Shown here one piece after another: positions 22,284-35,521 of a stretch of DNA of 64,000 bases. Source of the stretch: Impatiens glandulifera. Taxonomy: Eukaryota; Streptophyta; Magnoliopsida; Ericales; Balsaminaceae. The notes beneath the pieces were generated by a model. It did not search any database and had not been told where the DNA came from. It was given only the letters and a program-made list of their open reading frames with translations. A program made the translations under genes and the position numbers. Location: the NCBI RefSeq assembly GCF_907164915.1, contig NC_061862.1, positions 3,224,001-3,288,000 of the forward strand. Direction: 5' to 3'. How positions within the stretch are numbered: position 1 is the stretch's first letter; each line of letters opens with the position of its first letter.

Positions 22284-23446
22284 TTACTGCGCCCAATAAC
22301 CAACTATGCCCATAATCACGGTTTTGATAAGTTCGATCCTCCCTGCATAAGAAAGTTTTTTCGTTGCCCAGCCATATATCGTATTTTTTACCTTTTCTAT
22401 TAGCGGCTTGCAGTGTGAGATCTCGATCTGCTTCGCAGTTAACGGAATTCCTAAGTACCTTATGGGAAAGTTGCCTTCCTTGATGCCCATGATGTTGAAA
22501 ATGTCCTGCTTTGTTTCGTCATTCACGCATCCATAAAATGCCACACTTTTGCTTTCATTAATAGTTAAACCTGTTACCTCAGAAAAAAACGTTAGTGCAG
22601 CCCTAATAGTTTTAATGAAATCAATGTCTGCGTGCGCTAGAATGAACAAATCGTCAGCAAAACATAAATGTGTTACCTCCTCTACCTCACAGAATGGGTG
22701 AAAGATGTATGGACGATTCTTTCAGAACATCGCGAAGATGCTCTCAAAGATCGCCATGATAGCTATGAAAAGGTAAGAAGAGAGGGGATCCCCTTGCCTT
22801 ACCCCGTTTTCACCCTTGAAATAGCCTTTGTAGACTCCATTGACGCTAACAACAAAGCAGGATGATGAAACGCATTGCATAATCTAATCGATAAAAATCA
22901 TAGGAAAAGAAGAAACAACCAGAAAGTCTCGAAAGCTTTCTTGATATCTATTTTGAAAGTCACTCTCGGGGATATTTTCTTTTTCCTGTAGCCTTTTAAT
23001 AGGCTCTGCATGAGAAGAATATTATGAGAGATTGTCCTATCGGGGATGAATGCAGATTGATTAAGATTTATTATTTTTCCTATAACATTTTTAAAACGTT
23101 TAGAAATGATTTTTGAAATTATTTTATAAATCACATTGCAGCAGGAAATTGGTCTGAAATCTTGTACTTTCTTAGGTACCGCAGTTTTGGGGATTAAGGT
23201 TAGGACCGCTGTATTCCATTGCTTTAACATCTTCCTGTTTTTGAAAAACTCCAGAACCCCATCAGTAACATATTTACCCACAACCGACCAATTATCTTTG
23301 AAAAACTGTGCATTAAACCCATCAGGACCCGGGCTTTTATTCCCATCAATACTAAACAGAGCTTCTTTAACCTCAACCTTCGTGACCACCCTTATCAACT
23401 CGCGACTATCTTCTGCAGAGATTTTCCTATCAATAATTTGATACAA
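22284..23446 (-). pseudogene. LINE ORF2 reverse transcriptase, broken
   Basis: Motif order is that of non-LTR reverse transcriptase: GNKSPGPDGFNAQFF, TLIPKT, FRPISCCNVIYKIISK, NQSAFIPDRTISHN, FKIDIKKAFET, then, after a frame break around 22900-22650, GVRQGDPLSS-like and FADDLFIL text, followed by LTINESKS, RYLGIPLT and KLSYAGR. The catalytic ADD is encoded in the broken stretch. At least two frame changes separate the halves. Confidence 0.85.
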
Positions 23447-24700
23447 GGTATTCAGGTGACTTTGATGCTACTTTCTTGTACCCATAAGCTGCTTATAGAA
23501 ATCAATAGTCATATCTTGGACACCCTTTTGACCTTGAACATATTCACCATCATCATTCTTCAGCCTGTACATATTGTTTCTCATGTTTCTAGCCTTGCAT
23601 TTTCTGTAGAAGAAAGATGTGTTTTTGTCACCCAACGAAAGCCAGCTCTGTCTTGATTTCTGTCTAACAAAATTCTCTTCAAGCAGACTCAGCTTCCTGC
23701 AGTTTTCAAGCGCATATCTTTCTGTTTCATTGAGTTGTTCATCACTATCATCCCTTAATAACTTTTTCTGAACCTCTTCCAGTTTTTCTCTAGCAGCCAG
23801 AACTCTATTGGAGATATTGCTGAACTTCTTCTTGTCAAAGCTTTGGAGATGATTCTTCAGGAGCTTAAGCTTCTCAGAAACCCTGTACATGTTGGAACCT
23901 CTGACATCTGTTGACCATACGCTTTCGAGAATACCTTTGAATTTATCATTATCCATCCAGTAATTGAAAAATTTTAAGGGCCTTTTGAACCTTTCTTCCT
24001 TTTCCCAGAACAATTTAATCGGGCAGTGATCAGATATACTCGGATTAAAAACATGAAGTTGACTTCTCGGAAATTGGTTAATCTAGTTCTCATTTACCAG
24101 ACATCTGTCAATTCTACTTCTTCTAATTTGCTCATTCCCTCTCGTAGAAGACCAAGTGAAGAAGTTCCCAGAATTGGTAGGCTCGATACAACTCATATCT
24201 CTGATGCAGTCATTAAAGTCAATCATATCCCGAGTAATTTCAGATTCTGGGCTACGATCAGATTCGTTTCTGGTTACGTTGTAATCACCGAGGACAGCCC
24301 AAGATTTATCAATACCGATCCAGTTTCTAAGACAATTCCAGAGGAGTCTTCTGTCAGTGCTTGAGTTGCTACCATAGACAATAGCAAGATTAAACATGAT
24401 TCTTGTGATTCTGTCTTTGACCTCCACCAGGATTGCTTGATCATTCGAAAAGAGAGTCATCACCTCAACAACTTTGTTATCCCAAATAACCCAGATTCTG
24501 CCCGTTTTGTCATTTGAGTTGTGAATCATTTCCCAGCTACTATCAATACACAGTTTGCTAACCTTCTCAACGTTCTGACTTTTGACTTTTGTCTCAAGAA
24601 TACCCATAATAGTGATCTTCTGATTCTCAATGATCCTCCTGATTTCTTTACATTTTAGAGGGTCATTGAGTCCCCTTATGTTCCATGTCATTACATTCAT
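23447..24700 (-). pseudogene. LINE ORF2 endonuclease and linker
   Basis: Starts MNVMTWNIRGLNDPLK, the apurinic-like endonuclease start. It continues with GILETKV, AVLGDYNV, DFNDCIRDM, FFTWSS and RIDRCLVN to 24083, where a stop interrupts. The linker RPLKFFNYWM ... QKSRQSWLSLGDKNTSFFY follows at 24013-23468. The order matches plant L1 ORF2. The start codon overlaps the ORF1 stop as ATGA (24700-24697). Confidence 0.85.
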
Positions 24701-25971
24701 GAATGAATATAAGTGTTGGGTTCCTGACTTTCCAGACTGTCCTGGACCTCTTCATCAGATATATCATAAGCATCACTTGCCTCACTATCCTCAATGGCTA
24801 CAGTTTGATTACATGGAATACTATTGTCATTGAGTGAGGGTTGCCTCATGTAGATCTCATCTTCTCTCGTGATAGATTTAGTAGCTTCTGGATCCAGGAT
24901 CTTTCTGCTTTGTCTTCGATTTTCATCTTGTTCTTCTTTAGTAGGTCTTTTCTGACTTTGAACCTCTTCACTACTGGATTCATGTTTGTTATCGGTTTCA
25001 ATTCGCCCTACTTCAGAACTAAGGCTCACTACCTTATTCAAGACCAAATTGTCTTCTTCTGCACTTGATCTTTTGATTTCACAAAACCCAAGATTTCCCA
25101 TTCCATTCTCCAGAGCTTCTTTATTACTTATTCCAAGATTCTCATGTTCATCATCTCGAAAGGTGGCTCTGAGCCCAAGGATCAGGTCATTTCGAATTTT
25201 GATGACATTGTTTTTTCAGTTCCTGCTTGCATTCCTAGAACTGTCAAGAGTAGACTCACGACCTATTGGAGTGCCTTTAGATCCAATTTTGCTTGTTTCA
25301 TATGGGCCAAGTATTCCCCGTCCCAGAGATCTTTGAATTTCAGAAACTTTGGAACTAGGACATGTAGTTACATCAAGACCAGTTCTTTGATCAGTATTGG
25401 GATCGGTGGAGTTAGGACCAACAATAGTATCATCCACAATAATAGGACTTGTGCCAGTATCAGGATCAATATAGCCGGGATCAGCAATGGTTGCACATTT
25501 TTCATCAAGACCTGTAGTAGCAAGTCCGGTAGCTTGAGTAGTTTCATGATCAACAAGTCCAAGACCAGGCTTAATATGGTCAATATGGCTACGAACAGTA
25601 GCTTTATGAGAAGCTTTAGGACCGGTGTGTCTATGTCCAGCTTTATCAGGACCGATACCCTGACCAGGACTGACATTTTGAACAGGACCTATTCTTGAGA
25701 AAACAGAATCCCTAGCACCGGTGCCCTGAACATGACCAATATGATCAACGTTAGTAGGGCTAGCTTGTACCCTTACCCATTTCATTCTTTTTCCTATCTT
25801 CTTCCTTACCATTATCTGTTCTTGCTTTTGGTTGCCCATCTTATCATCCTCAGTGCGTTCATTGTTGTTAAGTTCAGACCTGTTCACATTTCTCTCAACC
25901 TGAGCCTGGTTAGAGTCATTGATATCGCTTACTTGAGTGTTGTTATTGGCTTTCAATTTTAGATTATTATT
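24697..25971 (-). pseudogene. LINE ORF1, C-terminal part
   Basis: Two open stretches, about 25971-25216 and 25101-24697, in different frames. The product is hydrophilic, rich in N, D, E, T and G, with VRKKIGKRMKWVRVQ and tandem GPD/GTG-rich text (HTGPKA, IGPDKAG). The RNA-binding domain and zinc knuckle expected further upstream are missing because of 5' truncation. It ends VQDSLESQEPNTYIHS, with the stop overlapping the ORF2 start. Confidence 0.65.
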
Positions 25972-25980
25972 GACTATGTT

Positions 25981-28900
25981 CTTAAAGTAAGTCACTTGGG
26001 TTTGGGTTTATTAAAATAAACCCAGTTTATATTAAATATATTGAGTGGTAAAAATAATGTTAGATTAATTTTGATTTAAAAAAAACAAATAAAAAAAGAG
26101 ACTAAATTTGATTAGTGACCGATTATGAATAAAACTCTAAAAATAAATTTATTATCTAAATTTATCTTTTTGTAAACTAAAATTTATGTACTAAATCTTG
26201 GACTTGGACCAATACAAAACAAATCTCATAAAAATATGTAAAAATAATAATAACAATAATAATAAATAAATAAATTTTATTCTCTCAAAATCTTCATTTA
26301 TATAATAAAAATAAACTTCAAACCATTAACACAAAATAATATATTTAAAAACCATAAATTTCATATGTATAACCTAATTACCATAACAATTTATATATGT
26401 GAATAACAAAAAATTAAATAAAGTTTAAGTGACAACTCACCTTACAAATACAATAAGTAATAGATAGTTTAAATAATAATAATATGGAGAGAGTGAGATT
26501 TACTCAAGATTGTACTATAATATAATTTCATTCATTTTTTTATTATATTTTTTTTAAGTTTGAATATATTTTAACTTTTTAAAAATAATAATAATTATAT
26601 TAGTTGTATAATAATTTGTGACATTTTTTTTTAAAATTATTGATTCTATTCTCTCCAATTATATATTATTTCCTCTTCATTTATTTTAAATTTATCACAA
26701 TTATTTTTAGGTAGATTTACTATAATTTTTTAATATGTTCTTAAAAATATGATATAAGAAAATAAAAATCATAAATTTGATTATTAAAAAAATAAATGTA
26801 GTAATTAGAGTGTAATTTTTTTTTTTAATTTAGAAAACTAACAATTATGTTATTGCTTCAATTCAAGGCCTTATAAATACAAATCGAACTCGGTATATTT
26901 GTTCTATTAAACACTATTTTTTATTACTTACACATTTTGAGTTAAAAATATAAATATTCCGTATTAGGACTAAAATAGTTTTATTAAAATAAACATTGAC
27001 TAATAAATTATTATGAAATTTATATTCTATTTTAATTTAAAATATACTATATTATATAATTTGAATGATAGAAAATCTAGGAAATAACATATTCAAACGA
27101 TTAGATCTATATGTTGTAAAAAGACCCAGTTTAAGTTTAATGCCTTAAAATATCTTAATAAAAATAAAAATAAAAATAAAGGTTATAAGATTATGCTAAT
27201 ATTCTTTCCAGGTTATATCATTATTTAACTTCTAATAATTTAATCTATAAAAATGTATAAACAAATACTTTCATGTTATTTATATTATTATAAAATTTAT
27301 TGATTTCAAAATTACATTATAAAAATTAAAATTACATTAAAATAACACTTTAATATTTTTTATAATAAATAAATAATATCACTAAATTACTCTAATATAT
27401 ATATATATATATATATATAAAGTAACTATCATTTGTAAATAAAGATCAGTTACACATGATTAACAATTAACATAATACATTATTACTAATTAACATAATA
27501 TATGATTAACAATGGACATAATCTAAATTGAGATTAACAATTAACATAACTTAAGTTGAGATTATATGAATTTATATAAAACAAGAGATTGTATGAATAT
27601 GTAAAAAGAGAAGAAAAAAAGATGGATTATGTGAATATATTTAAAAAAATAAAAAAATAAAAGTGAGACCTTATTGTGGTATTGTTTTTAAATAAAAATA
27701 TAAATATTAGGTAAGATTATTATAATGATAACTTTTTTATAAAACATTCAATTAATAACTAATACACTAACATATAATTTATAATTATATCACTATTTTT
27801 TTTTCAAAAAGTAAATACTTTAAAAAACAGTTTAATAGTAAAATATCTATATATATTATCACTCATATTTTTCATCAACAAAGAAAATGTTTATATATAA
27901 TGATTTATTTTGGTTGTAATATTCACTCAATTTAATTATTTTTAACATTCTTATAAACTAATATAATATTTTAACGTTAAAATTAATAAATATATAAAAT
28001 AATATAAATATATAGAATATATTTAAGTTAAAATTAATAAAAACAAATTAACTTATTTGGTTAATAATAATTTTTTTATAATTATAATATACAATGGCCC
28101 TCGTTTGGTAAATAATGGTATAGCACTATAGATACAGTACAACTATACTTAAAGTGAAATTGATTAATCGATTGATTGGACAATTTCATAACTGGATTCA
28201 TTCTTGAGGTATTATTTATGCGTTAAACAAGGTATAAAATTGTAATAGGTGAAACCAGTTATAGACCCTTATTAAAATTGTATTCCACCTTATTATCCTT
28301 GTATATTGTTTTATTAAAATTGTATTCCACCTTATTATCCTTGTATATTGTTTTTATTATATTTATGTTTGTATAACTCATTTTTCTCTATCCTGTTTCA
28401 TCTTCGTTACTTCATCTTCATTACTTCATCATCTTCCACCTTTTCTCAACCAATCTTTTTATAATTTTGCTTATTATTGCATTATATATTGTCAATAGTA
28501 TTTATATGACTATGAAGGCTAAATTACAAAGAATTATATATATAATAATGTAAATCATATAATAATATTATTTATTTAAAAAATACCTTTATAAAATAAT
28601 TATATATAATTTTTTTTTATTAATTTCAATATAATTAATAATACAACTACCTATAAAATAAATATATTAATTTTAATAAGATTAATAATACAACTACCTA
28701 TAAGATAAATAATAATTAAAAATAATTTATATAAATATAAGAGTAAAATAATCTTTTACACTTCTTACTATATTTTTATACCACTAACCAAACATAAAAT
28801 AATAAAATTTATACTTATTTTATACTCTCAACCAAACACTAACCACTTATATAATTTGTATCTCCTAATACCTCTTTATAATTTATACCCCTTACAATTT

Positions 28901-29320
28901 ATACATACATAACTAGTATCGCATAACAAACACTACCAAAAGGTAGGATATCTTTTTTTTAAAATTTTATTACTATTATTAAGTCTCCCTCTTCACTAAC
29001 AAGAACTGATTTAAAATTTATAGATAGAATAAAATTTAAGGTAAACTTAAAAATAAATAAATAAATAAAATTAATGTATAAAGTCAAATTTTATTATTTT
29101 TTTAATAATTAAATAATAAAAATAGAAAATTATATTAAAATTTTTAAAAATAATTAAAAGATAATATCATATTTATATTGTAAAAGAAGTATAATTATTT
29201 TTTAAAAAAATTGTGTAGGTTTCAGTCGATGATCTATTGCCTAATAGATCGACCCGTCCACAATATAAGTCATTCAATAAGTTACTACCATTTTAAAATA
29301 TTATAAAATTACTACACTTA
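25981..29320 (+). repeat. Repeat F, long copy, right part
   Basis: Matches 39960-42250 in reverse complement, and 27112-29255 (without the insertion at 28098-28940) also matches 11688-12938. AT-rich, with a short (AT)n tract at 27392-27419. No coding content is seen. It ends with the target sequence that is duplicated around the Pack-MULE elsewhere. Confidence 0.8.
28098..28940. mobile_element. MITE-like insertion in repeat F
   Basis: Absent from both other F copies, which read TACAAT(T/G)GAGGTAGG straight through near 12670 and 40290. Inside, the ends carry GTTTGGTA-type text in inverted positions (CGTTTGGTAAATAATGG on the left, AACAAACACTACCAAA on the right), and an internal 47 bp direct doublet lies near 28265-28350. 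No clear target duplication is seen, so the class is uncertain. Confidence 0.5.
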
Positions 29321-29329
29321 AATTCATAC

Positions 29330-30644
29330 GAATAAATACTAGAACTAAAAGGAGTGCGATCTGTGCGATCAGTGTGTCGTGTGCGCTGCGATATGCCAAC
29401 AGAATTGTCGCGGTTGTAATCGTCGTTGAAGAAACCCTCGGTCGCAGTCGCAAAAAAATCACACACCGTTCGTTTTCGTGCGAACTGTGCCAGCTGTGCG
29501 ATCTGTGCAATCTGTGTGCCGTGTGCATCGCGATTTCATCTCTTGGTCGGAAGGGTCGTCTTTTCGCAAAAATCTACTAAATCTCCTCGTCCTATGTGTA
29601 TTGTAAAGTTGTTAAAAAAGCTTCGCTGACACGAATCTGTCCGTGTCGGCCACTTTAAATATGACTTTTGCAAACATCATAGCTTCAGCAGTACGGGCAA
29701 TTCCCTCTTTGTCAACAGTTGGTACAAGCCCGGCCAACTCTCTTAATCGGGCAATGGGTGAATCCAACACCTGCTCCCTTGATCCTAAGATAAAACATAC
29801 GAATGCAACTAACCTCCTCAAAGGCTCAAGAGAGAATCTCACGAATATCCTCTTTGAAAATCATGGATCTCCAAAGCCAAGAGGAAAGGGTGGAGATCAG
29901 ACTGACGTGAGCAAGAGCAGTAATAAGGATTTTGTAGTCAACACGCCAGGTATGTTTTCTATCAATCCCAATAACACTCATGAAATGAATGCAAATGATA
30001 ATAGAACTGTTAGTGGAATACATGATGATAGCCTAGATTGTGATAGTATAGGACATGCTCTATGAAAAGATATAGTAGTTCTGGAAAATAGTCTAGGAAA
30101 TAAAAATGCACATGTTATTAACTCGGATTCTAATGGGAATCAAATTCAACTTGAGACTATTGAGATATCTGACTCAAACGAAGAAGCGGGGAAAGTAATC
30201 CAGAAAGAATTGGAAAGAGAAAGAATTAACGTAGAAAATTTGGGTGAAATAGAAAAAACGCAAAGAATGACAACGAAAGCATTGGGTAAAGAAACAGACC
30301 CGAGGAAATGGAGGTTCAGTTTAATGAAAGGGCCAACCTGAAAGGGCTTAGAAATCAGATAACAAAATTATTGATACATGGCAAGAAAGGTCAAATTGTT
30401 TTAAGCAAAGAGACAAGTCAACAATACACGGAGCAGTTCAACCTACATTACCTGCAAGACTGGAATCTCCTAAAAAAGAGGAGTACGATATTATTGTGAG
30501 TTGGTCTGTTGAAACTTTGAGAGAGCTCTCTAAATGCCCAAAAACCAGAGTCTACTTCATCAAGAACAATTCTAATTGGAATGTTGACCAGGTTTGGAAG
30601 AAAGCTGAAGAACAGAGTAAAACTCAAGGGAAGGATCAGAAAAT
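29330..30644 (+). other. Unidentified gene-like segment with one 140-codon ORF
   Basis: Base composition rises sharply at 29335. 29350-29545 holds a repeated word GTGCGATCTGTGC. An open frame at 29643-30065 begins MSATLNMTFANIIASAVRA and is rich in N, S and T. After its stop the same frame stays open as KDIVVLENSLGNKN to about 30330, and a further piece reading SWSVETLRELSKCPKTRVYF ends with a stop at 30661. A hydrophilic N-rich protein just upstream of LINE material could be a LINE ORF1, but I see no RNA-binding or zinc-knuckle motif to prove it. Function unknown. Confidence 0.4.
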
Positions 30645-33600
30645 ATTCGGTTTGGAATTATAGAAGCATTATATTTGAGAAAAAGATCACATATATAGCC
30701 TATTTTGTTATTTTTTTGCGATTAAAAACTCAAACAATATTTTATTAATGTGACTCTATAATATCGAAATATTTTAGCTTGTGATTTACTTGAAACTATC
30801 AAATGATTAAATCACTATGTTTGAGAATACTTTATTTCTGCATATTCTCCTTAGCCTATTTTGAGACAATATCATTTAACTTGTGATTTTGGATTTGAGA
30901 AAATATTAAATATCAAATAATTTAATCATTATGGTTGAGAATACTACATTTATGCCATTCTCTTGTTTAATTATAGTGGTACTGTTTTTAAAAAGTATAT
31001 CATTTAGTTGTTTGATGTAGTTACAAACAAAAAGAACATTATTGTTATCTCTATAATATTGAGATTTTATGACTGTTATTTACTTTATTAATGACTTTTT
31101 TATATTAAAAATAATATAATGAGACTATATTGTTGTCTCACGTGGATAGAAATATAAAAGTTCAAAAAGATTGGAAACAATATCTTATTAATGTTGTTTT
31201 ATAGTGATTGATATTTTCGTGGCTGGTGGTTTGTGACGTAAATTCGGTTTGAATTTATAGAAGCATTATATTTGAGAATACTTCATTTATGAATAATCTC
31301 TTAACTAATTGGTCTACTCTTTTCAAAAAGATCAAATAAGCCTATTAATGTTGGCTCTATAATATCGAAATATTTTGGCTTGTGATTTATTTAAAATGAT
31401 CAAATGATTAAATCACTATATATTGAGAATACTTCATTTTTGAATATTCTCTTGGCCTATTTTGAGACAATATCACTTAACATGTGATTTTGGATTTGAG
31501 ATAATATTAATTATCAAATGATTAAATCATTATGTTTAAGAAGACTTCATTTCTGCATATTTTATTGTTTTATTATTTTCTGACTATTTAAAAAAAATAT
31601 ATCATTTAAAATTTTTGTTGTTAGATGCTGTTACAAACAAAAGAAGAATGGCAATATTACTTGATTATTGTTATCTCTGTAATATCGAGATTTTGTGACT
31701 GTTATTTACTTAATTAGTGACTTTAGTCATACAAATAATATTATAAGTCTATTTTTTTATTCGTTACGATTACAATTTCAAACAACATTTTGAAAATTAT
31801 GAAACGATATTACTCAATTAATGTGGCTCTATAATATCGAAATATTTTATCTTGTAATTTATTTGAAAAGATCAAATGGTTAAATCAGTATGTTTGAGAA
31901 TACTTTATTTATGCATAATCTCTTAACTTCTTTTGAGACAATATCACTTGTGATTTTGGATTTGAGAAAATATTAAATATCAAATGATTAAATCATTATG
32001 TTTTAGAGTACTTCATTTTTGTATATTTATTGTTTTATTATTGTCGGACTATTTTAAAAAATAAATATCATTTCAGCTTATTTTGTTGTTCGATGCAGTT
32101 ATAAATAAAAGAACATTTCGAAAATTATGAGGAGATATTACTTGATTATTGTTATCTCTATAGTATCGAGATTTTGTGACGGTTATTTACTTAATATAAG
32201 ACTATATTTTTATCTCGCGTGGATAGAAATATAAAAGTTCAAAAAGAATGAAAGTAATATCACTTACTAATGTTGGTTTTATAGTGATTGAAATTTTCGT
32301 GGCTTGTGGTTTAGGACGTAAATTCAGATTGAAATTATAGAAGCATTATATTTGAAAATATTTTTTTTTTGCATATTTGTTGGTCTACTCTTTTTCCCAT
32401 AAGTCTATTTTGTTATTCGTTACGATTACAAACTCAAACAAAATTTTGAAAAATATGAAACGATATTACACAATTATTGTGGCGCTATAATATCAAAATA
32501 TTTTGGCTTATAATTTATTTGAAAAGATCAAATGATCAAATAATTATGTTTGAGAATACTTCATTTCTGCATAATCTCTCGACTTATTTTGAGACAATAT
32601 CACTTAACTTGTGATTTTGGATTTGAAAAATATAATTATCAAATTATTAAATGATCAAATTATTTAAACAAATATATATTTTAAGCTTATTTTGGTATTC
32701 GACACAGTTACATTTCAAAAATTATGAGGCGATATTACTTCATTATTATTATTTAACTATAATATTGAGATTTTGTGATTGTTATTCTCTTAATTGATGA
32801 CTTTAGTCGTAAAAATAATGTGATAAAACTGTATCGGTGTCTCATGTGAATAGAAATATAAAAGTTCATAAGATTGGAAATAGTATCACAATCGCTTACC
32901 TATATTGGTTGGTTTATAGTGATTGGTATTTTCGTGGCTCGTGGTTTGGAATATAAATTCGATTTATATTTAGGAATATTTCACTTATGCAAAATCTTTT
33001 AATTAGTTGTTCTACTTTTATTTTTATAAAAATCAAATAAACATATTTTGTTGATCGATGCGGTTATAAACTAAAAGAAAATAATATTTTTATAAGTATG
33101 AAACAATATTATTTAACTATTGTTGGATCTATAATATCAAATATTTTGGCTTTTGATTTACTTAAAAAGATCAGATTAAATCACCATGGTTGAGAATACT
33201 TCATTTATGCACATTCTCTTTTCCTATTTTGAGACAATGTCACTTAGTTGTGATTTTGGATTGGAGAAAAAAAAATTTGGAGGGAAAAACGGTTTAACAC
33301 AATTTCATTGTGGCTGAGAATATTAACTATTGAATTAAATCATTATTCCTGAGAATACTTCATTTCTGCATATTCTATTGTTTTATTATAGTTGGACTAT
33401 TTTAAAAAATAAATATCATTTAAGCTTATTTTGTTGTTTGATGTAGTTACAAACAAAAAGAACATTTCAAAAATTATTAGGCGATATTACCTTATTATTG
33501 TTATCTATCTATAATATGATTTTGGGACTGTTATTCTCTTAATTAGTGACTTAAATTTTGTAAAAATAATATGATAAGACTATATTGTTGTCTCACGTGG

Positions 33601-34420
33601 ATAGAAATATAAAAGTTAAAAAAAGATTGGAAAAAGTATCATTTACTAATGTTGATTTTGTAGTGATTGTTATTTTCGTGTCTTGTGGTTTGGGATGTAG
33701 ATTCGGTATAAAATTATAGAAGCATTATATTTGAGAATATTTCATTTCCACACCATCTTTTAATTAGTTGTTCTACTTTTTTTCTACAAAAATAAAATAA
33801 ACTTATTATTTGATCGATGTGGTTACAAACTCAATGAAATTAATATTTTGATAACTATGAAACAATATAATTTAATTATTGTTGGCTCTATATATTTATT
33901 TTGTTGCGTGTGATTTTAGATTTGAAAAATATATTAAGTATTAAGTTATTAAAAAATATTAAGTATTAAATTATTAAAAAATATTTGGAGAATACTTCAT
34001 TTTCATTTTGTATATTTTCTTGGCCTATTATAAGGCTATATCTGTTAACTTGTGATTTGGACATTAGAAATATTAAGTATCAAACAATTAAATATTATGA
34101 TTAAGTATATTTTATTTTTCATATTATCTTGCAAATTATGAGGCAATATCAGTTAATTATATCAAATAATTAAAATACTATTAGTGAGAAACTTCATTCT
34201 TGCATATTCTCTGGTTAGTTGATTAGCCTATATTGTTTTTTATGTATAAAAAAACAAAGAAAAGTTTTGAACGAATGTTAGAGTTATCAATTTATTAATG
34301 TTGGATTTATAGTGATGATATTTGTATGGTTTGTGATTTTTGACTTAGACAAATATATTTAGTTTGTGTTGATAGAAACATTATGTTTCAGACCACTTCA
34401 TTGTTGCATTTTTGGTAAAT
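30645..34420 (+). repeat. Degenerate tandem repeat block 1 (~0.6 kb units)
   Basis: Recurring landmarks are AATTATAGAAGCATTATATTTGAG (split: AATTATAGAAGC then ATTATATTTGAG), TTTTGAGACAATATCACTT and TTGAGAATACTTCATTTCTG. Unit starts are seen near 30660, 31258, 32338, 32945 and 33716, with one unit partly deleted. 30645-33340 corresponds unit by unit to 46745-49460, in the same orientation. No coding content. Confidence 0.8.
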
Positions 34421-34424
34421 GATG

Positions 34425-34925
34425 CATATGGAAGAATTTTGTTTGGAATTCAAAGACATTTAAAGTTCAAAGATTTTTTTATGATGAGCGGATCATGGTG
34501 ATTAATGTTACTATCAAAGTAGTTATGTTAGTTTCTTTGCGGCAGTGGTCAGATCTTAGAAGATTGATCGGTAGCAAGGAACCATGGGTGATTTTAAGTG
34601 ACTTCAATGAAACGAGACTCCTTTGTGACAGAAAAAAATCTTATCCAGAAATTTCACGAGGTATGGTTGATTTTATTGATTTTATGAGAGATATGGGTTG
34701 TGTTTTGAACTAGTCACTCAGGGTCTCACTTTGCATGCATGGTCTTTACGAGCAAGAAGGAGAAACACTCTTAGTAGAATTGATCAATCTTGTTATTAAT
34801 GAAGTCTAATTCAATAATTTCCTCAAAATATACCAAGATCACAGTCTTTTATTCTTCTCATGGGGATGAAGAAGATTACATTCAGGTTTCTCAACTTTTT
34901 GTTTATGGAAAGTGAATATTTTCAA
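34425..34925 (+). pseudogene. LINE ORF2 endonuclease fragment
   Basis: Reads LRQWSDLRRLIGSKEPWVI, then LSDFNETRL, EISRGMVDFIDFMRDMGCV, and in a shifted frame RIDQS and KKITFRFLNFLF. These match the same region of the LINE at 24700-23447 (AVLGDYNV, DFNDCIRDM, RPLKFFNYW) but come from a different subfamily. The G of the GDFN motif is S here. Stops are present. It lies directly after the tandem block. Confidence 0.8.
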
Positions 34926-34930
34926 AAGAT

Positions 34931-35521
34931 ATGAATGATGAAATGAAATATCTACTTGTCAATCATACTTATGAGTTGAGTAAGCTTCCTAAAGGAAGAA
35001 ATGCTTTGAAAAATCGTTGGTTATTAAAAATAAAACCCGAGAGAATATTTAAAGACAAATTAGTCGTTAAAGGTTTTGGTTAGAAGAAAGGTGTTGACTT
35101 TGAAGAAATATTCTCACTCGTAGTCAAGTTGTCTTCAATCTGGGTTATTATGGGCTTGGTGGCTAGTCTTGACCTAGAGATGGAACAGATGGATGTGAAG
35201 ACAACTTTCCTTCATGGTGATTTATAGGAAGAAATATACATGGAGAACCTGAAGGATTTGTTGTGAAAAACAACGAAAATTATGTGTGTAAGTTGAAAAG
35301 GAGCTTATATGGTTTGAAAACAGGCACTGAGACAGTGGTACAAAAAGTTTGAGTCGTTCATGGTTCAGCAAAGCTACAAGAAAATTACTTCTGATCATTG
35401 TGTTTTTGTGCAGAAGCTTTCAGCAAATGACTTTGTCATTCTATTACTTTATGTTGATGATATGCTCATTGCTAGTTCAAATGCATCCCGTATTGGCAGC
35501 TTAAAAGAAGAGTTGAAAAAG
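34931..35521 (+). pseudogene. Copia reverse transcriptase fragment
   Basis: RVT_2 text: ALKNRWLLKIKPE, LVVKGFG, QMDVKTTFLHGDL, EEIYM, RSLYGLK, QWYKKFESF, YVDDMLIASSNA. A few stops occur and one base change in LKQAPRQW shifts the frame. No other part of a copia element is joined: it is cut on the left by LINE material and on the right by the gypsy LTR. Confidence 0.85.

Larger units (their letters stand above)
20976..25971 (-). mobile_element. L1-type LINE, 5'-truncated
   Basis: About 5.0 kb on the minus strand: C-terminal part of ORF1, then ORF2 with endonuclease, reverse transcriptase and zinc-knuckle (zf-RVT) regions, then a poly(A) tail seen as a T-rich run at 20976-20996. A target duplication of 9-10 bp and an empty site in the mirror copy prove a real insertion. 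The 5' end falls inside ORF1, the usual outcome of incomplete target-primed reverse transcription. Frame changes and stops in ORF2 make it inactive. Confidence 0.9.

Noticed and set aside
25144..25698. 184-codon plus-strand ORF
   Set aside because: Antisense shadow of LINE ORF1, whose codon bias opens both strands.
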